Made by a program: the position numbers and the translations under genes. Under the pieces are notes generated by a model, which had not been told where the DNA came from, did not search any database, and was given only the letters and a program-made list of their open reading frames with translations. DNA of 64,000 nucleotides from Clostridia bacterium (lineage in GTDB: Bacteria > Bacillota > Clostridia > Oscillospirales > Acutalibacteraceae): positions 1-64,000 of the forward strand of contig JAFSEF010000053.1 of NCBI GenBank assembly GCA_017435865.1, written 5' to 3'. Shown here in pieces: positions 1 to 9,027 of the stretch (position 1 is the stretch's first letter; every line of letters starts with the position of its first letter).

Positions 1-175
1 CGTTACCGGCGTTATCTCCCTTCCCGAAGGCACTGAAATGTGCATGCCCGGTGACCACGTTGAAATGAACGTTGAACTCATCACTCCCATCGCTATCGAA
101 AACGGTCTTCGTTTCGCTATCCGTGAAGGCGGCCGTACTGTCGGTTCCGGTAGAGTTATCGCTATCAACGAATAA
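1..175 (+). CDS. tuf: Elongation factor Tu, C-terminal end (partial)
   Basis: This is the last 57 codons of EF-Tu, the GTPase that brings aminoacyl-tRNA to the ribosome. The 5' part lies outside the window. The visible part is the end of the third beta-barrel domain: it contains [10 protein letters not shown] and [10 protein letters not shown] and ends [17 protein letters not shown], the near-universal EF-Tu ending. A strong hairpin terminator follows 13 bases after the stop. The stop region overlaps the 3' end of the convergent flippase gene by 11 bases. Confidence 0.97.
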   Translation, partial: VTGVISLPEGTEMCMPGDHVEMNVELITPIAIENGLRFAIREGGRTVGSGRVIAINE

Positions 176-1751
176 TTTCTGCTTTCTTCACAGCGGATTC
201 CCAATCGGGTTTCCGCTGTGTTTTTTGTTGTCTTGACTGTTTTGTTTTTTGATTCTGAAAGAGAGAGAGAAAACTGAATTGCATGATAACGGGAACACAA
301 GTGATCAGACTGAATATGATTCCCGTGATGCAAAATAATCTCATTGATGTTATGTGCAACAGTGTCAACAATTGTCGTGATAAAGCTGTTGTTATGCAAC
401 ATATCAAAAGCGGCAGACATACAGAATGAACAGGCCGCAGACGCAGTTCTGTGATGCTTGCCAGCTTGCTGAAACTGAACAAAAAATTCAGAATCTCCGT
501 TGTAAAAACGGTTACAATGTATCCGAGTAATCCGTACTTCGGAATCAGTGTCTTTGTCATCACGACACTGATTGCAGCATCCATAATATTGACAATCATT
601 GTATAAACCTGCTTATCCATACCTTTCAGCATAGAATCTGCTGTCGTATCACAGTACATAAACGGAATCAAAAAAGAAAAATAACGGATGAATCTGCCGG
701 CATCCGCATTCTTATAAATGCAAATTCCGAGTTCTTTACCGAATGCAAAGAGTATACCGGCAGAAACAATTGAAAAAACACAGGATAAATCCATTGAAAC
801 AGATGCTTTTTTGTTGATTCCTTGTCTGTTTTCAGCAACAAAATCTTCCGTAAATTCAGGTATCAGAAGGCCTGTGAAGGATGACAAAACAGAAGCAGGG
901 AAGAGTATGATCGGCAAAGACATTCCTCTGACGATTCCATACTCTGCCAATGCATTGCTTTTATTCTGACCGTATTGTTGCAATCCTTTTGGGATCAAAG
1001 AATGTTCAATGGTGACCAGTCCTGATCTTGCATACGTTGAAAGAGCAATCGGCAAGGAAATGCGAAGCAGACTTTCGGTTTTTGCTGTGTATTGTTGCTT
1101 TTGTTTGTCAAAAGTTTTTATGTCTTTATGATACATGATAAATGACACGATAAAAGCAATGATTTCACCAATACAATTCCCCTTTGTAACAGCTGTCACG
1201 CCGGCTTCAATTCCAAAAGGCAAAGCTGATTTCAACAGCAGAATACCGATAAAAATTTTTGTTACCTCTTCAACGATATCCGATATTGCACTTTTATATA
1301 CCCGTCCTACACTTGCAAAATAACTGTCCGTGACTGTGGTCATTGCAATAAATGGCAGAGCTATGGCAAGTGTTTTTATGGCCTCTGTTGAACGTGCATC
1401 ACCTAAAAACTGTGTTCCGAGAAAAGAAGCCGCATTGAACAGAATGAAAAATGATATGCAGCCGAAAACAATTGCGTGCAAAAAGCTTTTCTGCATGGCA
1501 GTGTGTAAAGCAAATGCATTCTTCTGCACAATGGCAGAAGAGCATAAACGCATACAGGCGAGATAGATGCCGCTGACTGCCAATGTGATTCCGAATCCGT
1601 AGACCGTAGTAACAAGCGACAATAAGCCTGTTCCTTCCGCGCCGAGATGAAGAGTCATGTATGCACTGAAACCAAGTCCCGTCAGGCGTAACAAAAGGGA
1701 AGTGACGGCAAGCAGACTTCCGTTTAAAAAAAATTTTGTCATTCGCTGCAA
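165..1751 (-). CDS. SpoVB/MurJ-like polysaccharide flippase
   Basis: Predicted 528-residue multipass membrane protein of the MOP/MATE exporter superfamily (SpoVB, RfbX, MurJ group), which flips lipid-linked sugars across the membrane. About 12-14 hydrophobic segments run through the length. The N-terminal [24 protein letters not shown] is typical of Clostridia SpoVB-like proteins. The start is taken as TTG because AAAGGAG lies about 10 bases upstream; an ATG three codons later is the alternative. The last ~20 residues (rich in K, Q and R) are encoded by the tuf terminator, and the stop overlaps tuf. The substrate cannot be told from sequence. It is a single gene, not in a visible operon. Confidence 0.85.
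   Translation of the reverse strand: MQRMTKFFLNGSLLAVTSLLLRLTGLGFSAYMTLHLGAEGTGLLSLVTTVYGFGITLAVSGIYLACMRLCSSAIVQKNAFALHTAMQKSFLHAIVFGCISFFILFNAASFLGTQFLGDARSTEAIKTLAIALPFIAMTTVTDSYFASVGRVYKSAISDIVEEVTKIFIGILLLKSALPFGIEAGVTAVTKGNCIGEIIAFIVSFIMYHKDIKTFDKQKQQYTAKTESLLRISLPIALSTYARSGLVTIEHSLIPKGLQQYGQNKSNALAEYGIVRGMSLPIILFPASVLSSFTGLLIPEFTEDFVAENRQGINKKASVSMDLSCVFSIVSAGILFAFGKELGICIYKNADAGRFIRYFSFLIPFMYCDTTADSMLKGMDKQVYTMIVNIMDAAISVVMTKTLIPKYGLLGYIVTVFTTEILNFLFSFSKLASITELRLRPVHSVCLPLLICCITTALSRQLLTLLHITSMRLFCITGIIFSLITCVPVIMQFSFLSLFQNQKTKQSRQQKTQRKPDWESAVKKAEIIR
189..226 (+). terminator. Intrinsic terminator after tuf
   Basis: Inverted repeat CACAGCGGA / TCCGCTGTG with a 13-base loop, followed by TTTTTTG on the plus strand. 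It lies inside the C-terminal codons of the opposing flippase gene. Confidence 0.85.
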
Positions 1752-1887
1752 AAAAAATCAGCTCCTTTTAATTTATTTATATGAGAGTCTGATATGAGAA
1801 TATTAAAATAAGATCGTTTATTTACGGTTTATCTGAATTATTGTGAATAATTGTTGTAAATAATGTGCAAAAAGTGTTGATTGGATA

Positions 1888-1916
1888 TTGACAAGATTTG
1901 TGAAATGCTATATAAT
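1888..1916 (+). promoter_or_regulatory. SigA promoter of the Cys-rich secreted protein
   Basis: Perfect TTGACA (1888-1893), 17-base spacer, perfect TATAAT (1911-1916). The expected start site is near 1923, about 30 bases before the ATG at 1953. Confidence 0.9.
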
Positions 1917-1952
1917 ACAAGAGTAAAAAAATATATTGGAGGCCCGGAAACT

Positions 1953-2687
1953 ATGAAAAAGACTCTTGCAATCCTTCTGAGCATTCTTATGCTCGCTATA
2001 ATGGCAGTGCCCGCAATGGCTGCTGATACTGTTTGTCCCGAATGTAAAATGAATACATTCATTTATTACATGACTGTCACTCCCAATTGCAAAGAAGAAG
2101 GTTATACACTTTGGAAATGCAGCAATGCAGAATGCGGTTATGAAGAAAAGATCGATTTTGTTCCTGCTCTCGGACATTCTTTCCGCGATGCATACGAGCA
2201 TGTAGACGGCGGTTGCACAAAGCCTTCTTTTGATCACAGATACTGTGCTGTCTGCGGTTATGAAGACAAGATCAATGTTGTTGAAGCTCCCGATGATCAT
2301 GCTTGGGATGAAGGTGTGCATGTTCCTGCCGGTTGTGAACTTGCCGAACATTACTTCTACACTTGCACAGCTTGCGGCGTGACCAAGATTGAAAAGGAAC
2401 TGGGTGGTGCACCTTACACAGGACATGACATGGTTCTCATTTCTTCCCCCGCTTCCTGCCTTGATGAAGCTGTCAATGTTTACAAGTGCAACAATTGCGG
2501 CAAAGAAGACACCATTCCTACCACTCCCGTAGATCATGTCGATGAAGATTCCAATGGCGTTTGCGATGTTTGTGAAAAAGAAATCGTACTTGATGAAGAA
2601 CCCCACGGCTTCTATGCTCAGATTATCAAGTGGATCTCCGAAATCGTTGAAGCTTTCAAAGCTTTCATCGCTGCTATCAAAGGCTAA
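1953..2687 (+). CDS. Secreted Cys-rich repeat protein
   Basis: A 244-residue predicted exported protein of unknown function. Residues 1-25 form a signal peptide ending AVPAMAA. The body has about five imperfect ~40-residue repeats, each with a CxxC or CxxxC pair and a following Gly-His or Asp-His (CPEC, CSNAEC, CAVC, CTAC, CNNC, CDVC). This repeat type is common in Clostridia surface proteins and may bind metal or form disulphides. The C-terminus (QIIKWISEIVEAFKAFIAAI) looks like an amphipathic helix. The start was chosen because GGAGG lies 10 bases upstream; an upstream in-frame extension to 1881 would overlap the promoter. A terminator follows directly, so it is monocistronic and probably highly expressed. 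Confidence 0.8.
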   Translation: MKKTLAILLSILMLAIMAVPAMAADTVCPECKMNTFIYYMTVTPNCKEEGYTLWKCSNAECGYEEKIDFVPALGHSFRDAYEHVDGGCTKPSFDHRYCAVCGYEDKINVVEAPDDHAWDEGVHVPAGCELAEHYFYTCTACGVTKIEKELGGAPYTGHDMVLISSPASCLDEAVNVYKCNNCGKEDTIPTTPVDHVDEDSNGVCDVCEKEIVLDEEPHGFYAQIIKWISEIVEAFKAFIAAIKG

Positions 2688-2714
2688 GTCCCTCTTCTGA
2701 GAATAATTGTTATT

Positions 2715-2745
2715 GCAGAGACCGAAACGGTCTCTGCTTTTTTTG
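2715..2745 (+). terminator. Intrinsic terminator
   Basis: GCAGAGACCG-AAA-CGGTCTCTGC stem followed by a run of seven T. Confidence 0.93.
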
Positions 2746-2767
2746 TTTATAATAAATGTGACTTGTG

Positions 2768-2796
2768 TTGCATTGTAGGCATAAATGTGTTATTAT
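2768..2796 (+). promoter_or_regulatory. Promoter of the LRR-dockerin gene
   Basis: TTGCAT (2768-2773), 17-base spacer, TATTAT (2791-2796), about 80 bases before the GTG start. Confidence 0.6.
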
Positions 2797-2874
2797 AGAA
2801 AAACAACATTTGTTTTCCAGTTTGAGTCGGAATTATTATGTTGATCATTATTATATTTTGTCAATGGTGATTTT

Positions 2875-5283
2875 GTGATAAAAAGAAAAAGAAGCTTCAA
2901 TGCAATACTGTCGCTGCTTGCTGTATTCGCAATTCTTCTTTCGGGAATTGCAGGCAACGGTGCGTTTTTTAAACAGGTCACGGGGACTATGTTTCCTTCG
3001 GCATACGCCTTTGTTTATCGAGGAACATGCGGTGAAGAGCTGACGTGGTCTTATGATTCAAATGATGGGATATTGATCATTCAAGGCAACGGTGATATGT
3101 ATGAATATGACGAAATGCATAAAATTCCATGGTATTATTACCGTGCAAGAATTCATACGATTGTTGTTGAAGAAGGTGTGACTTCACTTTGTGCGAATGC
3201 CTTTAAATATTTTTCATCTTTGACTTCGGTTTCTTTACCGACAACCCTCAAAAGAGTCGGTGCTTTTGCTTTTGATGAAAGTAAGTATTATAAAGATGAA
3301 AACAACTGGCACAACGGGATTCTGTATATCAACAGACATCTGATTGAAGTGGATGCTGAAAAATTGCCGAAGAATTATACCATTCCTGAGGATTTGCTGT
3401 CGATCGGCACCTATGCATTCAGCAATTGCAGTTCGCTTACGGATGTTGTTATTCCCGAAAGTGTGCAGTACATAGGCGAATTTGCATTTTCGTATTGCAA
3501 GAATTTAAAAACAATAACACTTCCTCATACTCTCGAAGTGATCAAGTCAAATACTTTTGCGTATTGTGATTCTTTGACGGCTGTCAATTTTGGAGAACAG
3601 AGTTGCGTTGCAGAAATAGAAGAAGGGGCATTCAGAGGTTGCAAGAGTCTCGCTGAAATCACACTTCCTGATGCTGTGACATCGCTCGGCAACGCTGCCT
3701 TTGAAAACTGTACTGCTCTTTCCGAAATATTCATTTCGAAAAATGTGGAAGAAATTGAAGAGGATGTGTTTAACGGCTGTATCTCTTTGACTACTTTTAC
3801 TGTGGACGAAGAGAATCTTGCTTTTTGTTCCGTTGAAGGTGTTTTGTATGATAAAGAAGTACAGACTTTGCTTTATTATCCGTCTGCAAAAGAAGTACAG
3901 GAAGTTGCGGTTCCGGAGTCTGTTGTTCGAATTAACTCATTTGCCTTTTATGAGAATCAACACCTGAAAAGGATCACTCTGCCGACAACTTTGCAGCAGA
4001 TTGCAGCGTTTGCATTTTACGGTTGCCATGCACTGGAATTTATGGAGATACCGACAGGTATTACCGAGATCAACAGTTTTGCATTTTCAGATTGCAGTGT
4101 GTTGAACAGTGTGCTGATTCCGGCTACAGTGAAAAGAATTAATGATTATGCTTTTTCCGGATGCACAGCATTGACAGACATTCAACTACCCGATTCCGTT
4201 GAATATGTAGCATCTGAAGCTTTTATTGATACCGCTTTTTTTGGTAATCCTGATAATCTCATTGACGGTGTGCTTTATCTCGGTAATCATTTGCTGTTTG
4301 CTGACAGTGAGCAGGTGGCAGGTGCCTATACGGTTCGCGAAAACACCAAAACCATATCACCCTTTGCTTTTCTTAACTGCATCAATCTGACCGCTGTGCA
4401 GATTCCTGACAGTGTGGAGTATATCGGAGAGCAGGCATTTTTCGGGTGCAGTCATTTGAATGAAATTGACATGTCGGAAAATCTGAAGCAAATCGGTTTT
4501 TCTGTATTTGCAGAAACTGCTTATTATCAGAATCCGGAAAACTGGATCGAAGGCGTGTTGTATGTTGCAGATTGTCTTGTTAAAGCAGATCCCGTAAACT
4601 GCGTGGGTGTTTTTGATATTCCGGGTCATGTCACCTGCATTGCAGAACAGGCCTTTTCGGGTTGCGAAAATCTGACAGGGATTGATCTTCCGTACGGACT
4701 TGAAACAGTGCCTGCGGCAGCTTTTTATGACTGTAAGGCATTGCAGACCGTGTTCTTTCCCATAACGGTGAAGCATATTGAAGAATCTGCTTTTTTCGGT
4801 TGTGAAGCGTTGGAGTGCGTACAGTTTCAGCAGTATATGGAAACCGTTGAAACCGCTGCATTTTTTAATTGTACCTCGCTTCGGGAGATTTATTTTCCTG
4901 TCGGTATGAAAAGAATTGCACCTCTTGCATTTTCAGGGTGCACCGCGTTGCAGGCGGTTCATTTCGGAAGCAATGAGAAAAACTGGACAGCACTTGCTGT
5001 ACCTTACGGAAATGATCCGCTGTTGCAGGCTGAAATGCACTATTATTCTGTTTTTGATGCTTTTATGCGTGGCGATATCGATTGCAACAGGGTTATTGAT
5101 TCGTCGGATGCAAGACTTGCTTTGCGACTCGCTGTCGGATTGGAAACATTCGATGAATACCGCACAACAGCGGCGGACATTGATCTTGACGGTGCCATCA
5201 CATCGACGGATGCAAGATACATTCTCAGACGTTCCGTATCACTTCCTGATTGGGTATGGGATGAAATTGTAATGCCTATATAA
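2875..5283 (+). CDS. BspA-type LRR surface protein with C-terminal dockerin
   Basis: An 802-residue exported protein. Residues 1-32 are a signal peptide. From about residue 60 to 720 it is built of ~23-residue LRR_5 (BspA/TpLRR) repeats of the form L..I.LP..V..IG..AF..C. The last ~60 residues form a type I dockerin: two duplicated calcium loops (GDIDCNRVIDSSD and ADIDLDGAITSTD), each followed by an ARLALR or ARYILR helix. All loop ligand positions (1, 3, 5, 9, 12) carry Asp, Asn or Thr. Dockerins dock to cohesins, so the protein is probably attached to a cell-surface or cellulosome-like scaffold; no cohesin gene is in the window. The GTG start has GGTGAT 4 bases upstream, matching the 3' half of the anti-SD. 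BspA repeats mediate binding to proteins, cells or mucin in known cases; the ligand here is unknown. Confidence 0.9.
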   Translation: MIKRKRSFNAILSLLAVFAILLSGIAGNGAFFKQVTGTMFPSAYAFVYRGTCGEELTWSYDSNDGILIIQGNGDMYEYDEMHKIPWYYYRARIHTIVVEEGVTSLCANAFKYFSSLTSVSLPTTLKRVGAFAFDESKYYKDENNWHNGILYINRHLIEVDAEKLPKNYTIPEDLLSIGTYAFSNCSSLTDVVIPESVQYIGEFAFSYCKNLKTITLPHTLEVIKSNTFAYCDSLTAVNFGEQSCVAEIEEGAFRGCKSLAEITLPDAVTSLGNAAFENCTALSEIFISKNVEEIEEDVFNGCISLTTFTVDEENLAFCSVEGVLYDKEVQTLLYYPSAKEVQEVAVPESVVRINSFAFYENQHLKRITLPTTLQQIAAFAFYGCHALEFMEIPTGITEINSFAFSDCSVLNSVLIPATVKRINDYAFSGCTALTDIQLPDSVEYVASEAFIDTAFFGNPDNLIDGVLYLGNHLLFADSEQVAGAYTVRENTKTISPFAFLNCINLTAVQIPDSVEYIGEQAFFGCSHLNEIDMSENLKQIGFSVFAETAYYQNPENWIEGVLYVADCLVKADPVNCVGVFDIPGHVTCIAEQAFSGCENLTGIDLPYGLETVPAAAFYDCKALQTVFFPITVKHIEESAFFGCEALECVQFQQYMETVETAAFFNCTSLREIYFPVGMKRIAPLAFSGCTALQAVHFGSNEKNWTALAVPYGNDPLLQAEMHYYSVFDAFMRGDIDCNRVIDSSDARLALRLAVGLETFDEYRTTAADIDLDGAITSTDARYILRRSVSLPDWVWDEIVMPI

Positions 5284-5286
5284 TAA

Positions 5287-5327
5287 GAAAAAGGTGATGA
5301 ACGGAAAACTCCGGACATCACCTTTTG
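5287..5327. terminator. Bidirectional terminator between LRR gene and nagB
   Basis: AAAAGGTGATG / CATCACCTTTT inverted repeat; A and T tracts flank both arms, so it can end both convergent transcripts. Confidence 0.8.
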
Positions 5328-5346
5328 TGAGTTTGTGATTCAAAAA

Positions 5347-6069
5347 TTACAGCAGGGAAGCAGCTGCTTTGTCGAGCAACAAAACACAATCAGGATGCTG
5401 CTGCAGAATAGAAGCAGGAACCTGCGGTGTGACTTCACCCTTGACCGTATTGAAAATAGCCTGTGCTTTTGCAGGGCCGGTTGCAATGAGAACGATCTTT
5501 TTTGCATCCATGATGGAACCGACACCCATGGTAAGCGCATAGTGCGGCATGGGATTTTCGTCAAAATAACGGCTGTTTGCCTGCAATGTGCTTTCGGTCA
5601 GCTTGACTTTGAATGTACCCGTGGTAAATGCATCGGCAGGTTCATTGAAACCGATATGACCGTTGTTGCCGATACCCAGCAGCTGTACGTCAATACCGCC
5701 GGCAGCTTTGATGGCTGCATCAAAATCAGCAGCTTCTTTTTCAGCATCAGCAGCATTGCCGTCAAGAATATTGACATTTTCTTCTTTTATATCAACAAGG
5801 TTGAAAAGATTTTCATGCATGAAGGTGTAATAACTGTTCTTATCATCCTTCGGCAGATCGCAATATTCATCCAGGTTGAAAGTTTTTACATCTGCAAAAC
5901 TGATTTCTTTTGCATTGCACAGTTCTACCAGACGATTGTAAGTCGGAATGGGGGATGCACCGGTTGCAAGTCCGAGCACACAAGACGGTTTGTTTTTGAT
6001 GGTCTGTGCAAAAATATCAGCAGCAGCAAGACCAAGGGAAGCAGCATCTTCAAAAATTCTGATTTCCAT
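5347..6069 (-). CDS. nagB: Glucosamine-6-phosphate deaminase
   Basis: A 240-residue NagB that converts glucosamine 6-phosphate to fructose 6-phosphate and ammonia in the cytoplasm. The phosphate-binding loop is LGLATGASP (32-40), the catalytic Asp-Glu pair is NLDEY (65-69), and the ring-opening site is GNNGHIGFNEP (134-144). Length is typical for the short monomeric Gram-positive form. AAGGAAGG lies just upstream of the ATG and a near-perfect promoter precedes it. nagA is not adjacent. The gene may also receive read-through from dacF, since no terminator lies between them. Confidence 0.96.
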   Translation of the reverse strand: MEIRIFEDAASLGLAAADIFAQTIKNKPSCVLGLATGASPIPTYNRLVELCNAKEISFADVKTFNLDEYCDLPKDDKNSYYTFMHENLFNLVDIKEENVNILDGNAADAEKEAADFDAAIKAAGGIDVQLLGIGNNGHIGFNEPADAFTTGTFKVKLTESTLQANSRYFDENPMPHYALTMGVGSIMDAKKIVLIATGPAKAQAIFNTVKGEVTPQVPASILQQHPDCVLLLDKAAASLL

Positions 6070-6099
6070 AATGAACCTTCCTTATTTTATATTGACAAC

Positions 6100-6128
6100 A
6101 TTATATCATTGACGAAATTGGCTGTCAA
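6100..6128 (-). promoter_or_regulatory. SigA promoter of nagB
   Basis: On the minus strand: TTGACA (6128-6123), 17-base spacer, TATAAT (6105-6100). Confidence 0.9.
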
Positions 6129-6138
6129 TAAAAATGTG

Positions 6139-7386
6139 TCACGTTTTGTCTTCCTGTGATCTGAATGATTGCAGCAACAGTACAACGGCGGTGAAAAATC
6201 CCATTTTGTCGACATTTTCTCCTGCAACCAAGGGAATTTCTGTCAGCAGTGTATCTTTCTCGTAAAATTGAACCGAACCGAGTTTTTGTCCCGCCTGTAC
6301 GGGAGCTTCGACCGATTCTGCCAATTCAACTTTCTGGCTTATTGTGTCGCTGTTGCCTTTTTTTAAGAGTATTTTTTCCGGTGCCTGTGCACAAACCGGA
6401 TGCAAGCTTCTTTGCTCACCTTTTATGACCTGCACATCATAAAACAAACTTTTGTCGATTACGGGTTGGTAGTTTTCATAATTGGAAAAACCCCAGTTCA
6501 GCATTGTTTTGGCCGCTTCAAAGCGATCATTGCTGTTTTCTGCTCCCATAACAACAGCAATCAGATGCAATCCGTTTCTGCTTGCACTGGCAGATACGCA
6601 ACAGCCTGCTTTATCGGTTGTACCTGTTTTTAAGCCCGTGGCACCGTTGTAAAAACGGATAAGTTTGTTGGTGTTTACAATTTCCGTTTCTCCGTTTCTC
6701 AAGGTGTCCATCCATATGGTTGTGTACTGTGTGATGAACGGATGTTGCAACAAAGCACGTGACATAACGGCAACATCATAAGCTGTTGTCAGATGGTTGA
6801 CGGCAGTATCGTCAAGTCCCGTGCAGTTTTCAAAATTGGTGTTTGTCATACCCAGTTCAACGGCTTTGTTGTTCATCATGCTCACAAAAGCTTCGTCACT
6901 GCCTGCAATGTGTTCACCCAGTGCCGTGCAGGCATCATTGGCACTGTATACTGCAGTGGCTTTAAGCAGTTCTTCCACGGTCATGGTTTCACCTGTTTCC
7001 AGCCAGATCTGTGAGCCGCCGCGGGATGCAGCCGTTTCACTGATGGTTACGTTGTCACTGAGCTTGACGGAGCCGTTGTCAATTGCTTCACAGACAAGCA
7101 GCAGTGACATGATTTTTGTAACAGAAGCAGGGTAGACTGCTTCGTTTTCGTTTAAGGTCATCAGCACAGTGCCTGAGTCTGCATCCATCAGAACGGCAGA
7201 TTTGGCCTTGATGGTCTGTGCCATCTCATCTGCAGCTGTTTGCGTCGCATAGATTGTGTTTTCATCCACGATTTCCTCATTCGCAGCGGCTCCTGTTTGC
7301 TGTGTGGTCTGATCGGCAAAAACAGTTGTACACAAAGTGAATAAAAGGATGCACGCTGTTAAAAAAGAGATTGTTTTTTTACCCAT
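6139..7386 (-). CDS. dacF: D-alanyl-D-alanine carboxypeptidase (PBP5/DacF family)
   Basis: A 415-residue penicillin-binding protein (family S11) that trims the terminal D-Ala of peptidoglycan stem peptides outside the membrane. A signal peptide covers residues 1-24. Catalytic motifs are SVTK (88-91), SAN (148-150) and KTG (253-255). The PBP5 C-terminal beta domain follows and a hydrophobic tail near residue 400 anchors the protein. GGGAGG lies 7-8 bases before the chosen ATG; the longer frame upstream has no ribosome site. DacF or DacB could be meant by the symbol; the paralogue cannot be decided. Confidence 0.93.
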   Translation of the reverse strand: MGKKTISFLTACILLFTLCTTVFADQTTQQTGAAANEEIVDENTIYATQTAADEMAQTIKAKSAVLMDADSGTVLMTLNENEAVYPASVTKIMSLLLVCEAIDNGSVKLSDNVTISETAASRGGSQIWLETGETMTVEELLKATAVYSANDACTALGEHIAGSDEAFVSMMNNKAVELGMTNTNFENCTGLDDTAVNHLTTAYDVAVMSRALLQHPFITQYTTIWMDTLRNGETEIVNTNKLIRFYNGATGLKTGTTDKAGCCVSASASRNGLHLIAVVMGAENSNDRFEAAKTMLNWGFSNYENYQPVIDKSLFYDVQVIKGEQRSLHPVCAQAPEKILLKKGNSDTISQKVELAESVEAPVQAGQKLGSVQFYEKDTLLTEIPLVAGENVDKMGFFTAVVLLLQSFRSQEDKT

Positions 7387-7453
7387 AATATCCTCCCATA
7401 GATCATTTTTGTTAATCTTTATGTGGACAGGGCGGAAAAAATGCAAACTTACA

Positions 7454-7482
7454 TTGATTTACAAGGAAAATTGTTGTATAAT
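7454..7482 (+). promoter_or_regulatory. Promoter of mtaB
   Basis: TTGATT (7454-7459), 17-base spacer, perfect TATAAT (7477-7482). Translation starts only ~10 bases after the expected start site. Confidence 0.8.
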
Positions 7483-7498
7483 TTGCATCGGTGATTTT

Positions 7499-8770
7499 AT
7501 GGAGCTGAATATATACACGCTCGGTTGCAAAGTGAATCAATATGAATCTGAGCAAATCCGCAGTTTGTTGAACACTGCAGATTTGGCACAGACGGATGTG
7601 CAGATTTATGTTATTAATTCCTGCACCGTAACCGCAGAAAGTTCAAGAAAAACACGACAGGCCGTCAACAGAATCAGAAAAGAATATCCCGATGCGGTAC
7701 TTGTGCTGACAGGTTGTTATCCGCAGGCGTTTCCGCAGGAAGCGGCACAGACGGATGCGGATATCGTAATCGGTAATAAGAATAATCTGCAGATTGTTTC
7801 CTTTGTCAATCGTTTTTTGCAGGAAAAACAAAGAATTGTTGCCGTAGAGCAACATGACAAACCTGAATTGTATTCTGATTATCCGATTTGTGAGTTTGCA
7901 GGACATACCAGAGCGTTTGTAAAGATACAGGATGGCTGCAATCGTTTTTGTTCTTATTGTATTATTCCTTTTGCACGCGGAAGATCCCGTTCAAGAAAAA
8001 TTGAGGATATCAAAAATGAGTTGCAACAGCTTGCTGCAAACGGATACAGGGAAGTGGTGCTGACAGGAATTGATTTGTCTGCATACGGTGCAGATATAGG
8101 AAAAGATCTTGCCGATGTGGTCGAACTTGCACAGGGAATAGACGGCATTGACCGTATTCGTCTCGGTTCACTTGAAACAGATCGCATGACGGTGCATCTG
8201 CTTGATCGTTTTGCTGCTTGTTCAAAATTCTGTCCGCAGTTTCATTTGTCTCTGCAAAGCGGCAGTGATGCAATTCTGAAACGCATGAACAGACATTATA
8301 CCTCTGCTGATTATCTGCAGTTGTGCACACGCATTCGTGATTTGTTTGCAGATGCAGCAATCACAACCGATATCATTACAGGTTTTCCCGGTGAAACCGA
8401 TGAAGATCATTTGCAAACAATGAACTTTGTAAAACAAATCGGTTTTGAAAAAGTGCACGTGTTTCCCTTTTCGGAAAGGAGCGGTACAAGAGCTGCTGCA
8501 TTTGAACAACAGGTGCCGAAGAAAATCCGCAGCGATCGTGCAAAAGAACTTTCTGCGGTCTGTGCAGAAATCAGAAAGGACTATTTGCAGCGTTGTGTCG
8601 GCAAAACGGTTGAGGTGTTGTTTGAAACTCCCGATGGGGCGTACCAACAGGGGTACACAGCATCCTATCTGCCTGTCAAGGTCAAAGCAGATTGTTTGCT
8701 GACAGGTTCTTCCGCTCTTGTCAGAATCGACAGGGCAGAGGATGATTATTGCATCGGAACTCTCATATGA
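7499..8770 (+). CDS. mtaB: tRNA t6A37 methylthiotransferase MtaB
   Basis: A 423-residue radical SAM methylthiotransferase that adds a methylthio group to t6A37 of tRNAs reading ANN codons. The N-terminal UPF0004 domain carries three cluster Cys in TLGCKVNQYE, NSCTVT and LTGCYPQ. The radical SAM motif is CNRFCSYC (147-154) and a C-terminal TRAM domain ends the protein. The LGCKVNQYE signature separates MtaB from MiaB and RimO. The start was chosen because GGTGAT lies 4 bases upstream and the promoter -10 lies just before it. Monocistronic. Confidence 0.95.
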   Translation: MELNIYTLGCKVNQYESEQIRSLLNTADLAQTDVQIYVINSCTVTAESSRKTRQAVNRIRKEYPDAVLVLTGCYPQAFPQEAAQTDADIVIGNKNNLQIVSFVNRFLQEKQRIVAVEQHDKPELYSDYPICEFAGHTRAFVKIQDGCNRFCSYCIIPFARGRSRSRKIEDIKNELQQLAANGYREVVLTGIDLSAYGADIGKDLADVVELAQGIDGIDRIRLGSLETDRMTVHLLDRFAACSKFCPQFHLSLQSGSDAILKRMNRHYTSADYLQLCTRIRDLFADAAITTDIITGFPGETDEDHLQTMNFVKQIGFEKVHVFPFSERSGTRAAAFEQQVPKKIRSDRAKELSAVCAEIRKDYLQRCVGKTVEVLFETPDGAYQQGYTASYLPVKVKADCLLTGSSALVRIDRAEDDYCIGTLI

Positions 8771-8775
8771 ATAAC

Positions 8776-8824
8776 AAAAAAGGTGATTTTGAATCCGTTG
8801 AAAGGAATCAAATCACCTTTTTTT
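8776..8824. terminator. Bidirectional terminator between mtaB and 6S RNA
   Basis: AAAAAAGGTGATTT pairs with AAATCACCTTTTTT around GAATCC/GGAATC; T tracts occur on both strands. Confidence 0.85.
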
Positions 8825-8829
8825 AATAT

Positions 8830-9014
8830 ACCCGCCTTGCCGTCATGCGGTAATTCTAACCTGCCGTCATAAGCAGGTGGGTGCCCGCCCTTCTGTTTCA
8901 CGCTCCCTTCGTCCGACAAAAGTCGGGAGGTCTGCAATCCGCAGCCGGAGTCAAGCTCCCTTAAAAAAGAATGTTGGGTTAGTATTGACCGCAAAGCCTC
9001 GCACAAGGCAGGAT
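8830..9014 (-). ncRNA. ssrS: 6S RNA
   Basis: About 185 bases read on the minus strand fold as 6S RNA, the regulator that sequesters SigA-RNA polymerase. A closing stem is formed by CCTGCCTTG and CAAGGCGGG, extended by GCGGT/ACCGC and TAACC/GGTTA with an internal bubble. An apical stem GGGAG/CTCCC holds a GAC-TTTT-GTC hairpin. The GGGCACCCACCTG segment and the CACCTGC/GCAGGT 3' hairpin are typical of Firmicute 6S RNAs. Both ends are estimated from the stem. A weak promoter (ATGACA-17-TAATTG, 9050-9022) lies inside the preceding gene; otherwise the RNA would come from a read-through transcript. Confidence 0.82.
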
Positions 9015-9027
9015 ATCAGCACAATTA

